Of a stretch of DNA of 64,000 bases, positions 11,933-23,949 are shown one piece after another (the first letter of the stretch is position 1; every line of letters starts with the position of its first letter). The position numbers were made by a program, and so were the translations under genes. Origin of the DNA: Pseudomicrostroma phylloplanum (lineage: Eukaryota; Basidiomycota; Exobasidiomycetes; Microstromatales); assembly GCA_039545275.1 (NCBI GenBank), contig BCHS01000015.1:192764-256763 (forward strand), given 5' to 3'. The notes under the pieces are model-generated. The model ran no database searches. It was not told the origin of the DNA and saw only the letters and a program-made list of their open reading frames with translations.

Positions 11933-13326
11933 CTGTCGGCCTGATCGGGCCTTTTCAGTGGGAAGAAGTACGGGCCTTTTCTTACCACACTTCTGCGCTT
12001 TGCACTTTGGAGAAGCGTAGGGCGTGGGCCAGATTTGGCTTGGCTTTTGGGAGGAAGGAGGGAGGGAGGGTAGCACAGCCCCGTATTGCACAGCCCGCCC
12101 GCTTCGTACTCTCGTAGCTAATGCTACTGCTGCTGCCGCTACGCAGAGTTTCAGCCCTATCTCGAGATCTGACCTAGGTAGAAGACGAGCTCGAGTGCGG
12201 CCCATTCTGTCATGTCCTGTCATGTCATCTCCCGTCAGCTTATGTCACGTCACCTCCGGCCCTTAGCCGTTCCCGTTCGCCTGTGCTCCGCAGCTGGCTC
12301 TGCACCCGCAACGGTAACGACTCCGGCGACGTCTCTGTCTTTTCGCGCTCCTTTATCCCGAAGCTCGGATCTGACCGGACAGGACAGAACAGAAGAGGCG
12401 GGAGTGAGACGTAGGATCTTGGGCGTAAGAGCGGTCTAAGGACCCGGCGTGCCGGTCGGCGGGGATGCACGCGCCTACCCATTTGAATGTGCATCTTAGA
12501 TGACAACGGTACAAGCGACGTGACCGTACCGTGACCTTAGCTCACACAATGATCCGAGCGTACAGCTAGACGTGGCGGGCACTTCTTGTCGGCATCGAAG
12601 ACATTGCTCCGTCCACCGCCCTTCTCAGTCTGCCTGGCTTGCCTGGTAAACGTGCAGCCCTTGCACGCTCGCTCCTCCCGCCTTGGCCCTGTGGAGTCCT
12701 TTGTGTGTCGTACTATGCTCCGAATGACACACGGCCCGCTTAATACCTTTGTTCGAACGCCCGCGATTCCGAAGAGGCAAAGTGCGGGACAGGACAGGAC
12801 GGGAGAGGGGAAAGCAAGGCCGTGCCGAGCCTTGCAGATGTCGGCAGACAACGACAACTTTTCCTGGATGGATGAGCGCAGGATATACTGTGAGCAGGCC
12901 TGCTGAGCTAGCTGAGCACAGAATGTACTGAGTGCCGGCCTGCTGAGCGCTGGGCGGCGACTCGATCGAGGGGTTAGCGATGCGTGGGTGCTTTCCGAGT
13001 GTAGGGACAATCGCGTTGTTCAGTCCTCGCCTTGCGCGCTCCGAAGGCTTGACCTGCCCATTCATTGCCTTGTGAACCTCCGTCCCTGACCTCTGTAGTA
13101 GGCTGCGTATGCTCTCGCTTGACATACAGCTCGATTCGGTACTGCTGAGAGCACGTTCGAGTGCGTCTGTGGTGCCCCACCTCTCGTGCTGCAGACGATC
13201 GGCAGTTCCGTGTGCGGGGGAAGAAGCAGCCTGCAGACGCGGACGCAGCACTCATCTTTCCTAGCCTTCATATAGGTTTAGCACTTACCAATCTCCTTTA
13301 TGATTGCTTCGCACAATAGCAGCTCG

Positions 13327-13410
13327 GGGGCGGTAGCACAGTGGTAGTTGCGGCAGGTTGCAATTTCGCAAGGTCCCTGTAGGTCACCAGTTCAATCCTG
13401 GTTCGCCCCT
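13327..13410 (+). tRNA. tRNA-Cys (GCA) with an 11-base intron
   Basis: The acceptor arms GGGGCGG (13327-13333) and TCGCCCC (13403-13409) pair, with one wobble. They are followed by discriminator T at 13410, as usual for tRNA-Cys. A short D arm has the GTGGTA loop core. The anticodon stem GCAGG/CCTGT encloses the loop TTGCAA plus C, with anticodon GCA. An 11-base intron sits at the canonical position one base 3' of the anticodon. The T arm is ACCAG-TTCAATC-CTGGT. Cysteine identity fits both anticodon and discriminator. CCA is not encoded. Confidence 0.92.
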
Positions 13411-13416
13411 CCAAAC

Positions 13417-13422
13417 TTTTTT
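13417..13422 (+). terminator. RNA polymerase III terminator of tRNA-Cys
   Basis: A run of six T residues starts seven bases after the end of the mature tRNA sequence, the standard Pol III stop signal. Confidence 0.85.
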
Positions 13423-13709
13423 GTCTTTCTGGAAAGCACTCCGGGTACCTTTTAGCCATGTGATCGCTCCCGGGTCAGTGGCGATGAAGCAAGACGATTG
13501 GGATATGCTAGCTTGGCATAGCGAAGCATCTCATATTAGGCCCGAAACTACATGTGCTCGATATGTACAGGTGACTGCGTCCGAGCAGCGTAACCGGGCG
13601 GAGATCTCTTGACCCCTCCCCCCGTTCGTCTCACCCATCTATCCATTTAGCAGCTATGCCCTTACATCGCTCCTCGTTTTCACGTCTCACGGACTCAAAT
13701 TCGCCCCGC

Positions 13710-16009
13710 TCAGTTCCTGCCAATGAACTGGTACACGATCCTCCTCACCAGTCCACTGAGATGATCCGGGCTGCGCGCATAGGTGCCCATGACCAAGCTC
13801 ATCCCCACACTCGTGAGCAGCAAGTCTCCCCCGGGGACAAAAGGCGCCCACCCCCTCTTCCTCGCTACACTCCACGCACTCTCCATTCCTTTTGGCAGGA
13901 CATACGCAGCCAACTCTGCCCTCCTCCGTGCATGGTCTACAAAGAGGGAGGCGGAGGTTGCGAACCCTGCGAGCCAGTGCACGCTTGTTCCTCGTAGAAA
14001 GGCGAGGAGCCAGGTGGGCGTGATGGAGGTGAGGTAGGGAGAGAGGAGGATACGATCGTGAAGCGAGTGGGCGGCGCAGAAGAGGGTTTGGAAGATGATG
14101 ACGAAGGCGCCTAGGAAGGATGAGGAGCGCAGGGAACCAAAGGCCGAGCGGAGGAAGACGCGCAGCGGGCTGAAGGGATGGGAGGGTCAAGTAGTCATGG
14201 TCAGACGATGAAGAGGCGGGGTTGCGGCAGCGTTGGTATTCTGACTCACTTCTTGAGGAATGACCCCGTTCGCAGGAAGACGGCCGGTACAAAGTACAGG
14301 GTCATGTACACAGGTCTGGGCGGGAGGATATGGCATGGGGTGTTGGTGTGAAGTCAGCGCACTGTCCTCTTCCCTTCTCTCTCTCTGTCTCTTGTTGGAC
14401 TCTGTCACTACTCACAGGATCCACCGCACAACTTCGAAGAACCGATCAAAGGGGCTCCAGAAGTGGCTACTCTCCCAGGGGTGCACCACCGCGCAGGGTA
14501 CAGTCAATCCCAAATCCCCTTTACGGGCCTTTTCTGCCCACTCTGCAATCAGGGCGACATTGCTCGCAGCGATTCCTCGGCGGTTGACTTTGGTTCGTCC
14601 GACGGGAGGATATCTCAGAGCTCCACTGGACGTCTTGCGAGGGTCTGGGAGTTTGCCATTGGGAAAGTAGCCCTTGAGGGCTGCATCGACGTCGAGGGGC
14701 GCATTGTGTGCGACGGCGCGATGCACCGATAGGGACGAGGGAGCTATCATGGAGGCGTTTGTGATCCAGTTGATGTAACCTCGCGGGAGGGTGTCAGGAG
14801 CATTCTGCAGGAGGGCAAGGAAGTGTACGGGGAAGGGTCAGCATTCGCAATCCTATGATCTCAAGCCCTTGCTTCCCACCTGCACAGACTCACCAGCCAG
14901 GCCCACATGATCTGACCGCACGCCATACCGAACGCTAGTACGGCTCCGTGAGGGATATTGATGTACTTCTTCTCGTGCGCGACGTTGTACGTCCCCTCTA
15001 GCCCCCTCACCAACAACTGCTGAGCCAAACTGACTCTACTGTCCTTTGTCTCCACCATGACCGCAACAGCACTGACAGCTCCAGCCACATAGGCATGCCA
15101 GACTTTACTGCGTGGATCGCTCATGAAAGCGCGCTTCTTCTGCTTGGACTTGATCTTCGACTTGTCCTCTTCGCTCTTGCCCTTGAGCTCCTCGTACCCA
15201 CTCCGAGGCGTAGCAGCGCCAGACCGGTTGGCACTGGTGAGGGTGCTCTCGTCTCCACTGCCATAGTCGCTGCTGTGCGGACGCGGGTCTGTGTTGATGG
15301 GTACGGCTTCGGCTACGGGTCGAGGAGGTGTGCTGTGCGTGACACTGTCCAGCGCATCTACAGACCGGGACTTCCTAGGCGGCCGTCTAGGCACGGGGGT
15401 GATAAGTCGCAGCGAGTTGTGGACAGTCTTGTAGATACTGGCCCAGAGTGCAAACATGAGGGCGAAGCGGAAGTTGGGAATGGAGAAGACTGCGCTGCGC
15501 AGATCCTTGGCTTTGAGCTTACGACTACGGAGACCCTTGATGAGAGCAAGGACAAGCATGATCGTCGCTCTCAGTCCATAGGCTAGGTTCCAAGCTCGGA
15601 CACCACCGCGAAAGACGTGCACGGCGAGTCGCTCCCAGTCTCCCGGCAGCTTGGCAATTTCATCGTGGGGTCTCCAGACCTTGTTGCCTACGGACCGACG
15701 GATCTCCTTGGGGGGCATGTTGGACAGCTCGTGCAGCCCATGGATGGACAGGGAGCGACGCAGATGCTGGGCAGCTTCTGTGATGTTGGGCGTCTGGGGA
15801 GCAGACGAGGCGGCAAAGAAGGCAGCAGACTCTCCACTCTCCTCGTCTGAGCTCTCTGCATGCTGACCATCACCGCCACGTCCCTTGTTTGGAGGCTCGA
15901 TGGAAGTGAACTTGGGCAGCCGGAGCTGATTCTTGTTGCGTGGGGGAAGACCCCCAGAGCTGGAAGAGGCAGGAGCTGAATCCGGCTCAGACGGACCTTC
16001 GTTGCCCAT
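13710..16009 (-). CDS. TMEM135-like multi-pass membrane protein
   Basis: Four-exon model, all GT-AG with consistent phases: 16009-14894, 14804-14416, 14315-14250 and 14169-13710, about 676 residues. The first exon has a Ser-rich, cytosolic-looking N-terminus and then hydrophobic helices (LAYGLRATIMLVLALIKGL, FRFALMFALWASIYKTV). The rest adds further helices and a C-terminal block (YVLPKGMESAWSVARKRGW) of the kind seen in fungal relatives of transmembrane protein 135. Animal TMEM135 acts in peroxisome/mitochondrion and lipid biology. The role in fungi is not established. I chose the ATG at 16009 because it has A at -3 and G at +4. An in-frame upstream ATG at 16111 would add 34 Ser/Leu-rich residues and is more likely leader sequence. 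Confidence 0.8.
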
Positions 16010-16930
16010 CTTGAGCGGGTTGAGCCAGCAGGGCGTGAAGAAAGATAAGGAGGATGATACCAAAGGTGAGCCGCAGGAGTGACTTGAACGAAGGGAAAGA
16101 AGGAAGGGCACTGCTCGCTGCGATATCCGGAACTAACCAAGGACCTCGCTCTACCCTTCCCCCTTTCCTCGTCTTTCCGGCCCATGTGTGTAGGCGTGTG
16201 CGTGTGCGGGGTAGCCCCACGCCGGGCCGGCTCACCGGGTTCGGCGCGGCGGCAGCGGAGGCGCGACCGTTGCATCTGCGTCTAAGCCCGGCGCCCCCAA
16301 CGCTTTTCCCAGTGGATGCCTCGTGAGAGCGACACCGAGGGAAGCTTGGCACACGGGGGGGTGGGCAAGCCAAGCCAAGCCAGGCAAGGCAGGCACGAGG
16401 GGCAGGGCTACGAGACTACGCAGAGCACAGAGCCCATGGCAGCAATGGCACACGAGGGACTCACAAGTAGCGACATTTGCAATCTCGCTCATTCGTTGGG
16501 GCTCTCCAGGGTTGAATGCAGCGAGGCTGAGAAGCAGCACGCTGTCCATCGCTCACGCAGTACTCTTCACCTTTTGACGCAGGTGAGAACGAAGGGTACG
16601 ACGTGTTGCTCTCCTTTCAGCACGCAGCACAGATCACACACACAAGACGGCGAAGAGGGGAAAACATCATCGCTGATTCGCATCGTACGATCTCGACAAG
16701 GACCTGGCTTTGGAAAAGTGCCAGTCGTAAAGGGGGAAAACACGGGGGAACAACAGGGGAGGGGAGGTAACCCTCAAAGGGGCGTACGGCGGGGGGGGGA
16801 ATCGACTTCTGCTTCTGTTTACTACTTCTTCTCGAAACTCGTGACTGATTCTCGTGACTACTTCAGCTCTTCGTAGGCTCGCTTCTCTCAAGGTCTGCTG
16901 CGACTGCTGGTCGCCTCGTCGTCGCGACGA
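16010..16930. other. Intergenic region between two minus-strand genes
   Basis: About 0.9 kb that should hold the promoter of the TMEM135-like gene and the 3' UTR of Argonaute. It contains imperfect AAGCC/AGGCA repeats near 16365-16395 and purine-rich patches near 16735-16800. I see no coding frame or RNA gene. Confidence 0.5.
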
Positions 16931-19900
16931 CTACATGTACCACTGAGTACTGGCAAATTCCTTGTTGCGGTTGATGCTCCTCATCAGCTGGCCAGAGTCG
17001 GGCTCGCCCAGCTCAGACTCTCTCTGCAGGGCAGTAGTGGTCGAGTCCGAGTAAGAGGTGGCCGTCTCAGACATCGCGTCAGAGTACATGAGCGTTCGGC
17101 CCTTTTCGGCCAAGATGTCTGCATAGTAGGCAGGGGGAACCAGAGAGACTGATCGCGTAGCTCGCGCATACGTGTACGACAAGGAGTTGATCGTTCGCTG
17201 CAGAGCATCGGAGGTGAACTTGGCGTCATTCTGAAGGACTACGTATCGAGTGGGCCTGGCAGTACCAATGAGTCCGGCATGGGCTTGCAAGAAGAACTCG
17301 AAGCCGTAGGGGTGTACTACATCGGTATCAACGACGGTGCCGGCAGGAAGGTTGCCTGATCGGTCGGTGTCACCTTCATTCTTGGCCATGAAGCGGATGT
17401 GGTGACGCTTCATGCAGACGATGTAGGTGAGGGGGATCGTCTTGCGTGGATCAATGGAGGCGACGGCCTCCTGGATAGCCTGAGCTTCCTGCTGGCGAGC
17501 CATAGCCCACTGTCCCTCAGAGACACCATCTCGGAACATGATGATGGAAGCTGGAAGCTGTCCCTTGTTGGCGCCAGCCCAGTGCTTGAGATGCTCAGTG
17601 GCCATCTCTTTCATCTGCAAGATCGCCTCTTGAGACTTGCCACCTCGGCTGTGGCGCTGTGCTCGAAGCTCGGCGTGGTACTTCGATCGCTTGCCGTCCA
17701 TGGTGGCGACGCAAGCGGCAATGGAGAGCTGCGAAGAGCCAGGTGGGCCGTGGGAGCAGTCGGCGCCCATGATCATCGTCTGTGGGCCTAGGCTTGGCAA
17801 GTCATTCTGGTTCTCGACGGCATGGTTGTGACCACCGAGCTTGACGTTCACCTTCATCGCCACATTGGCGGCGTACTGTGCCTGGCCTTTGGCGTTCAAG
17901 GCTTTTCGCGCCAGCATGCACTGCGATGCAACTGGGCTTGGGAGCTCGCAAATGGCGATACGCTTGATGGCAGCGTAGAGGTCGGCGTCACCATCTACGA
18001 GGCAGACGAAGAGCTGTGGAGGAGGTGCCTGAGGACCACCGGCAATGACCTTGGCAGCCTTGCCGGCCCTCTCGAAGGTAGCCTTGACACTGTCTGCTGT
18101 TCCTGGGGCCGAGTCGATGTGGGGCGGCTTGTTGACAACCATGCCCACTTCTCGAAGGGCAGCAGTGAACATCTGAGCGAACTCGACGCAGGCTTGAGGT
18201 GGGGTACGTGTGAAGTTGATGAGACACCAGGTCGTGAGTGCTTTGCCTGGTACGCAAAACTTGGCATTGCGCAGGTTCCATCCGCCAGAGGCGACAGAGG
18301 GCTTAGAGCTACCCTTGCCATAGGAGACTTGAGGTGGGGGGAGAACTCGACCCTCGACCTCTACAGGAGTAGGGGCGACGCCGACTCCCCAAGCTGAAAG
18401 TCGAGCAGATGCGTCAAAGTTGAGCTCGTTGCGCCAGGTTTGTACGGTCTTGGCCTTCTCAGAAGGTCGCTGTCGGCTCTCGTCGATCATTGCAGCGGTC
18501 ATGGCTGGGGTCAGCTTGCGTGGAGGCAACGCAATGGGCTGAACTTCGAGGCATTCCATTGGGACTTTTGCGCCGCCGCTGAGCTCGACCAGAGGAAGAT
18601 CTGGGTACTTGACGGTGTAGCCGTACTTGCTCTTCAGGTAGTCAATCACTCGAACTTGCTTGCCGTCCTGCTCAAAGGTCTCCTCACGGGCGGGTCGAGG
18701 AGAGAATCCTACAATTGGAAAGTGGAGAGTGAAGGTGTGTTAGTGACTGTACTCATCACCAGAAGGTAAAGGGTCAAGGCGAAAGGCGAAGCCCTGCAAG
18801 CCTGCTCGCTCCCATTGAACTCACCCTTGAAGGTCTCCAGCTTGGAAGTAGTACGGTGCGTTGGGCGAAGCTTGGCATTCTTGAAGCGCTGTGAGATGTG
18901 ACGGAGGTGAGGTGAGGTAAGGTGATGTCAAGTAGGTCAGCGTATGGATGGAGTCACGACTGAGCGTCTGTCTGTATGGTGCTTACCTTACGGAGCTCTC
19001 GCATCTGCATAGGTCGAAGAGAGCTGAGAGCGCTCCCGCCGCCACCACCACCGCCGCCGCCGCCGCCGCCGTAGCCACCCATGGGAGGACCTCCACGGCC
19101 TCGGAAGCCGCCTCGGCCGCCACGGTCGCCACCTCGGAACCCTCCTCTATCACCGCCCCTGCCCCCACCGCGGAAGCCGCCGCCGCCTCCGCCGCCGCCA
19201 TCGAGGCCCAAGATGGCGGCAGAGACGTCGATCAGACTGCCAGAGCGAAGGAATGCAGCAAAGGCAGCGTCGATGTTGACTACCATTCCAGACTGAGTGG
19301 GTCGAACGGATTGGAAGCTGAAAGTGGATGGTGTGCAGATGGATCGTGGATGTCAGCTGTGATGTTGGCTGTAGAGGTGTCACTGAGCATCGCACTGCAA
19401 GACGAGGTTACTCACAAGCCTTTCCAGATGGCAGCGCCACCTGGGATATTAACCGAGTTGGCTGGGTTGAAGAATCTTCGCCCGCCGGCACCGTGCACCT
19501 TGTACTTCTCTGCCGGGTCATGACAGAGCAGCTGATGGTGGGCAGTAGGCGGAGAAGAAGCAATGTCGTTGTTAGCTATCAGCTACTAGCCAGGTAGTGC
19601 TCTTCCTGAGCTCATCAAAGACCAAGGGTACTCACGACTTGAAGAGCCTGGATGCTGTTGGTGACGCTGTGGATGGGAGGTGTCCACACGAGCAGAGGTG
19701 ATAGTCGTCAGTAGGTGAGGTCGACGGAGGCACTTTAGCAGTAGTAGCCCTTGGCGCCTGCACACTTACATCTCAGGAATGGAGATTCCAGTGGCTCGAA
19801 TGATGTCTGGGTCAGCAGAGCAGAACTTGGATAGCGTCGAGGCGTCGATTTCGTTGACGAGCTGCATAGTGACCTTGAACTTGCGTCGAGGGTCTCGCTC

Positions 19901-20727
19901 AGAGGTATCGCCGGGTGCTGAGTCCTTCTTGGGCAGAGCAATGATCCAGCTGAACTCTCCTTGGAAGGGAAGTGCCTTGGGAGCGTATGCGTGGCGCCTG
20001 CCGTCGAAGGCAATGGAGGTGACGTGCTCCTGCTGAAGGACATTGGCGGTGTCGGCTACGGCATCTTTGAGCGCAAGTGCGTAGACTTCTCGAAGGAGGG
20101 TGATGGGCAGCTTCCTCTCATTGCGAGCAGTTGCAGCCTTTCCAGTGAGTGGGACGTCATCGGAAGCATCGCGGTAAGGGTCGATGACGGTGTCGTAGTG
20201 GTATACTGTCATCTCAAAGGGTGTAGATCGAGATCGTCCAGCTGCTGGTCCAGCTCCACGAGCACCTTGCTTGACGGTTGCGCCGCCTCGGCTTGGACCA
20301 GCGGTGCCCTTGTTCTTGCCGAGGGAGAGTGCAAAGACATTGGACCTGAGAGGGATTTTGCGACCCTGAGTACCTCCCTGATCGGGTCGAGCAGCGAGAT
20401 CTGTAGAGAGGGGGAAGGGAAGGTGTGAGAAGTCGCAGCGTCAGTGTTGGGGTGCGAGGTGCGGTGAAGAGGTCCACCAACAGAGGGTGACTAGCAAGCA
20501 CGTACCGAGAAGGGTGATGCTCTGAATCTCAGAGATCCTGTGCTGCTCTTCAATTTCTCTCTGTCTATCGAGAGTGAGTGTGCCCATTGCCTGTGACGAA
20601 GTGCGAGGGAGAGAGAGAGTCAGTCATTCGTGCACTCGAGCGTGGAGAGTGGAGTGGACTGCAGTATTGGTGGATCTCTACTCACCTGAGCAATGGCGTC
20701 TGCGCTCAGCTCTGGCTGAATGACCAT
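16931..20727 (-). CDS. Argonaute (QDE-2-type small-RNA-guided nuclease)
   Basis: Eight exons reconstructed from splice signals and matching phases: 20727-20686, 20590-20506, 20400-19770, 19666-19636, 19531-19416, 19317-18987, 18888-18825 and 18708-16931, about 1,025 residues. The N domain, linker 1 (FFQSVRPTQSGM, then VVNIDAAFAAF), PAZ region, MID and PIWI follow in normal order. The slicer tetrad is complete by alignment to human Ago2: Asp about 750 (MGADCSHGP), Glu about 794 (GKSQEAILQ), Asp about 827 (FRDGVSEGQ) and His about 910 (QAHAGLIGTARP). The protein ends in the usual short aromatic tail (QWYM). It should cleave or repress RNAs matched by small RNAs in the cytoplasm or nucleus. A Gly/Arg-rich insert of about 55 residues lies near 342-396, ahead of the PAZ fold. 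No Dicer or RNA-dependent RNA polymerase lies in the window. The gene is divergent from the EAF-like gene. Confidence 0.95.
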
Positions 20728-21864
20728 GTTGAGTGCTCAGCACCAGCCAGTGCGAGGCTCAAAAGGTGTGGGTGCGATGTGAGGAGGAGGAAGTGCTCTG
20801 CCAAGAGCAGATGGGGGCGAGGTGAGCCGATGCGATGCGTTGGAGGGAGTGTATGAGGTGAGGTGGGGTATGAAGGGGAGAGGGGAGGTGGTGAGGGTGG
20901 TGGTAGTGGTGGTGAGTAGGAGGAGAAGGACGAAAGTGGACGTGGGAGGGGGAACGAGTCCTTGCTTGTAGTCAGTCAGTCGATCGCAGACTCGAGTGAC
21001 CACTGCCACTTTGCGATTGCTCCCACACACACACACATTCAATCGTCCGTGAGCCATGCCCTCCGGGTTTCGCACGCGAGGAGTGCACGGGCGTCCATCT
21101 CACCGCGAGGGGCACCAGAGCAGTGTCCCCCCGCGACGGACGCGACTTTCCGGGTTGTGGTGTACCTTTGAACCTCCTTCGGCTGAGAATGAGGGTCAGA
21201 AAGGTGACGAGGGAGAGCAGAGGCGACGGGTAGCTGCTGGAACAAAGCAGCAGCAAAGGGCGCAAATGAGCTCAAGCTTCACTTCCCCCGGAATCACGCA
21301 GTGGCAAAGTGCAAAGATGTGATGAGCAAAGTCATGGTAGCAACAGACGCACACCGCGAGTGTGGACTTGGCAGCAACAGCAGCAGCAGCAAAGAGGGTG
21401 AGGAGGGAGTACCTGATCGATCTGGGCAACAGGGCAACAGTCGAGGTCATCCTCGCCATCGTGATCACTCTGTTGCCGATCCTTGGCAAGGTACGCACAA
21501 CGATGCGTGGGTAAACCATGGCTGATGAATGATCCTCGCTGCTGCTGCGACGCCCCTTGCCTCTGCCCTCGGCATTTGGTAGCATGCAACAGCAGAGCAA
21601 CCACAGAGTCATCGGCGTTCCTGCCGATCTTCGCAGAAGTGGTCAGGTAGCAAAGGGTGAGGCGACGAGGGAACGATGGAAGGAACACTCGGATGATTGT
21701 AGCAGGTGAGGCCCGGTGAGTCGCCTGCCATGTGGCCCAAGCGCAAGGGCAAGCGGAAGTGGATGTCCGCCCTCGGGTGCAATCAGGTAGACTAGAGTAA
21801 CCCAGCCAGCCGCCCCCCGCCGCTCTGATCCCGCAATACTGCCATCATTCACCAGTACGCAGCA
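20728..21864. other. Divergent promoter region between Argonaute and the EAF-like gene
   Basis: About 1.1 kb separates the two divergent start codons, so it must carry both promoters. It contains a short CA repeat near 21027-21038, G-rich/A-rich purine tracts near 20870-20930, and no convincing coding frame. No TATA box stands out. Confidence 0.5.
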
Positions 21865-23526
21865 ATGGCGGCAGTCACAAAGGCCAGAGCAGCCAAGGAG
21901 GGCAATAGCAGTAGCACTAGCAGTAAGAACACCTCGTATCCCATCTACCTCGCATCCAGTCAGGCTTCATCTTCCTCGTCGTCTTCCTCTCGCGCTGGAG
22001 TGTACGCATTGCAATGTGAGTGCAGCACGCAAGCTGTAGGTGGGCAGCGCATCTCCTCTCCTCATACTGACACTCAGCCCCTCTCTCCGACCTCTCCCCT
22101 GCTACCAGTCCCCTTTCTTCCCTCCCTGACCATCACCAAGAGTACCGCACCCCACTACGGCATCCTCCACTCTCCTGCGTCCACATCCACCACCTCCTCG
22201 TCCTCCTCCTCTTCTGCTCCAGCACCTCAACACCTCCTCGAGTTTCCACCGCGGGGCATCGTCCCAGCCTCAGCGCAAGCAGCACACATCTACAATGTCC
22301 AACCAAGCAGCTCAGCCTCCACCGATGGCGCCTCAGCAGGAGCAGCAGCGCCTCCTCCCGATGGCTACTCGGACGTCCTCCTCGTCTGGTCCGAGGCTCG
22401 ACAGGCTTACATCCTCGAGCCTGTTCGGTCTACCCTTCTCCTGCGACTTGAAAAGCAGAGACGAGCTGCAGGAGCTAAAGCAAAAGAGCTGCTCGGCCGG
22501 TTGCCTCACTCGACGCGCGACGACGGCCTGATCGAGGCAGAAGAGCAAGAGCAAGGAGCTGCGAAGGGAGGCAAGCGACGCCGATTGAGCAGAATGAGTG
22601 CTAAGGAAGAGGGCAGGGACATCCCGTCCAGGAGATCAATGGGAGAGTCATTGCCGAGCAAGGATGTAGCAGAGGATACGCTCTCGCTTCCACTCCCAGG
22701 ACTGGGCGGGGATAGGGACAGGAGCAAGGCAAAGATGCCCACCATGCAGTCCACCCAGCGGCGGGCTCTCAGTCCAACAATGCAAGTCCAACCTCCCTCT
22801 AGCAACACTCGGGAACCTCGCACTCTTGCAAGCCCTGTAGGCCTGGGCTTGACCGTTACGCACACCGCGGATGACGGCGATGAAGATGACGAAGACGAAG
22901 ACGATGAAGTCGCCCGCGCTCTGGAGCTAGAATTCGAAGCAGCTATGGACACGGATGACTTCCAGCCACCAGGAGCAGCAGGAGCAGCAGCCACGGCAAC
23001 GGCAACGGGCACGGCCACCTCTCCCTCGCCTTCTTCTCCTCGAATACACTCCCCTACCAAAGTGCACTTGCAACAGCCACTCGCGACGCCACTCACGCCC
23101 ACGCTTACAAAGGCTAGCTCCGCCACTGCCTCTACCACTCCTGCTACTGGTACTACTCCTGCTGGTGGTGCTACTGCTAGTACTGCTGCCAGCCCCCCCG
23201 CTCCTGCTCCTCTCTCTTCAGCAATGGCACTAGCCAGCGCAACACAAGGAACGAGCGCATCCGCCAACGCCAACGCCAACGCCAACAGGTGGAAGGCATC
23301 GGCCTCCTGGCAGCCCATGGCCTACAGCGGGAGCAACGCTGGTACTGGTCAGGCGTCGCAGTATGATGATGATGAGGACGAGGAGGATGAAGAGGACGAT
23401 GACGATGAGGAGGAGGAGGATGAGGAAGAGGAGGAAGCGGAGGAAGAGGAAGGAGAAGGAGGCAGTGAGGATCTTGATGAGTTTGCGAGAATGCTCGAAG
23501 AGGAGCTTGCTGGTGCTGGGGACTAG
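21865..23526 (+). CDS. Probable EAF-type transcription elongation factor
   Basis: An open frame of 553 codons probably contains a 93-base in-frame intron (22016-22108, GTGAGT donor, CCAG acceptor), leaving about 522 residues. Keeping the intron would insert Cys/Ser-rich sequence unlike the rest. The N-terminal half shows short beta-like blocks (YPIYLASSQ; PSLTITKS; YSDVLLVWSEARQAYILEPV) separated by Ser-rich loops. These resemble the N-terminal domain of ELL-associated factors, where a similar block reads as 'cvLi.d...g.f.LE.l'. The C-terminal half is Ser/Thr/Pro-rich, then strongly acidic, and ends in a short helix (DLDEFARMLEEEL). EAF proteins bind ELL and stimulate RNA polymerase II elongation in the nucleus. 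The match is by pattern only. Another acidic nuclear protein is possible. Confidence 0.5.
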   Translation: MAAVTKARAAKEGNSSSTSSKNTSYPIYLASSQASSSSSSSSRAGVYALQCECSTQAVGGQRISSPHTDTQPLSPTSPLLPVPFLPSLTITKSTAPHYGILHSPASTSTTSSSSSSSAPAPQHLLEFPPRGIVPASAQAAHIYNVQPSSSASTDGASAGAAAPPPDGYSDVLLVWSEARQAYILEPVRSTLLLRLEKQRRAAGAKAKELLGRLPHSTRDDGLIEAEEQEQGAAKGGKRRRLSRMSAKEEGRDIPSRRSMGESLPSKDVAEDTLSLPLPGLGGDRDRSKAKMPTMQSTQRRALSPTMQVQPPSSNTREPRTLASPVGLGLTVTHTADDGDEDDEDEDDEVARALELEFEAAMDTDDFQPPGAAGAAATATATGTATSPSPSSPRIHSPTKVHLQQPLATPLTPTLTKASSATASTTPATGTTPAGGATASTAASPPAPAPLSSAMALASATQGTSASANANANANRWKASASWQPMAYSGSNAGTGQASQYDDDEDEEDEEDDDDEEEEDEEEEEAEEEEGEGGSEDLDEFARMLEEELAGAGD

Positions 23527-23949
23527 TACCCACCACCCGCCGCCAGTCGAAGGATCACCACCACCCATGTACATACGCTCTGCCCGACTGAGGCAACCCA
23601 ACCACACCTCCCCACTTCTCTCAAACGAATCACTCATACCATGGACTGCACTGCACTGCACTGCACACTGTTTGTATATGGCTAAAGAATGTGTTACTTT
23701 GTAATTTTGCCTGAGACGATAGCTAGCGAGCGATGAAAAGGGGAGAGATATTAACAAGACGAGGCGCAAAGAGGGTTGGGTTGGGTTGGTTGGATGAAGA
23801 CAAAAGAAGACAAAGGCAAGGCACGCACGCTGATGATAGCGGCGGCGGTGGTGGTGACGACTACGATCCGATGCAATGGCGAGGGAGAGTCCGAGTGAAG
23901 GGAGACCAGTAGACGGTGGAGATGATCTTGGGGCTTGGAGCTTGCGCGC
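23527..23949. other. Intergenic region between convergent genes
   Basis: About 420 bases holding the two 3' UTRs of the EAF-like and secreted-glycoprotein genes. A TGCACTGCAC repeat lies at about 23644-23666 and GGTTGGGTTGGGTTGG at about 23774-23792. I see nothing else. Confidence 0.5.

Larger units (their letters stand above)
9487..13326. other. Long non-coding region upstream of the RING-LON gene
   Basis: Nearly 4 kb with no convincing coding frame: the open frames on both strands are short, overlap each other and lack recognisable domains. It contains two microsatellites (10803-10832, 11591-11614), a strong inverted repeat (11904-11932), C/G-rich and CAG-rich patches (about 10180-10200) and imperfect local repeats around 12895-12950. 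It is both the 5' side of the minus-strand RING-LON gene and the space before tRNA-Cys. A non-coding RNA or a very divergent gene cannot be excluded. Confidence 0.5.

Noticed and set aside
16012..16111. Upstream ATG adding 34 residues to the TMEM135-like protein
   Set aside because: The added residues are Ser/Leu-rich and unlike the family, and the ATG at 16009 has the better context.
22506..23318. 270-codon minus-strand frame opposite the EAF-like gene
   Set aside because: It is the mirror of Ala/Ser/Glu-rich coding repeats and has no domain.
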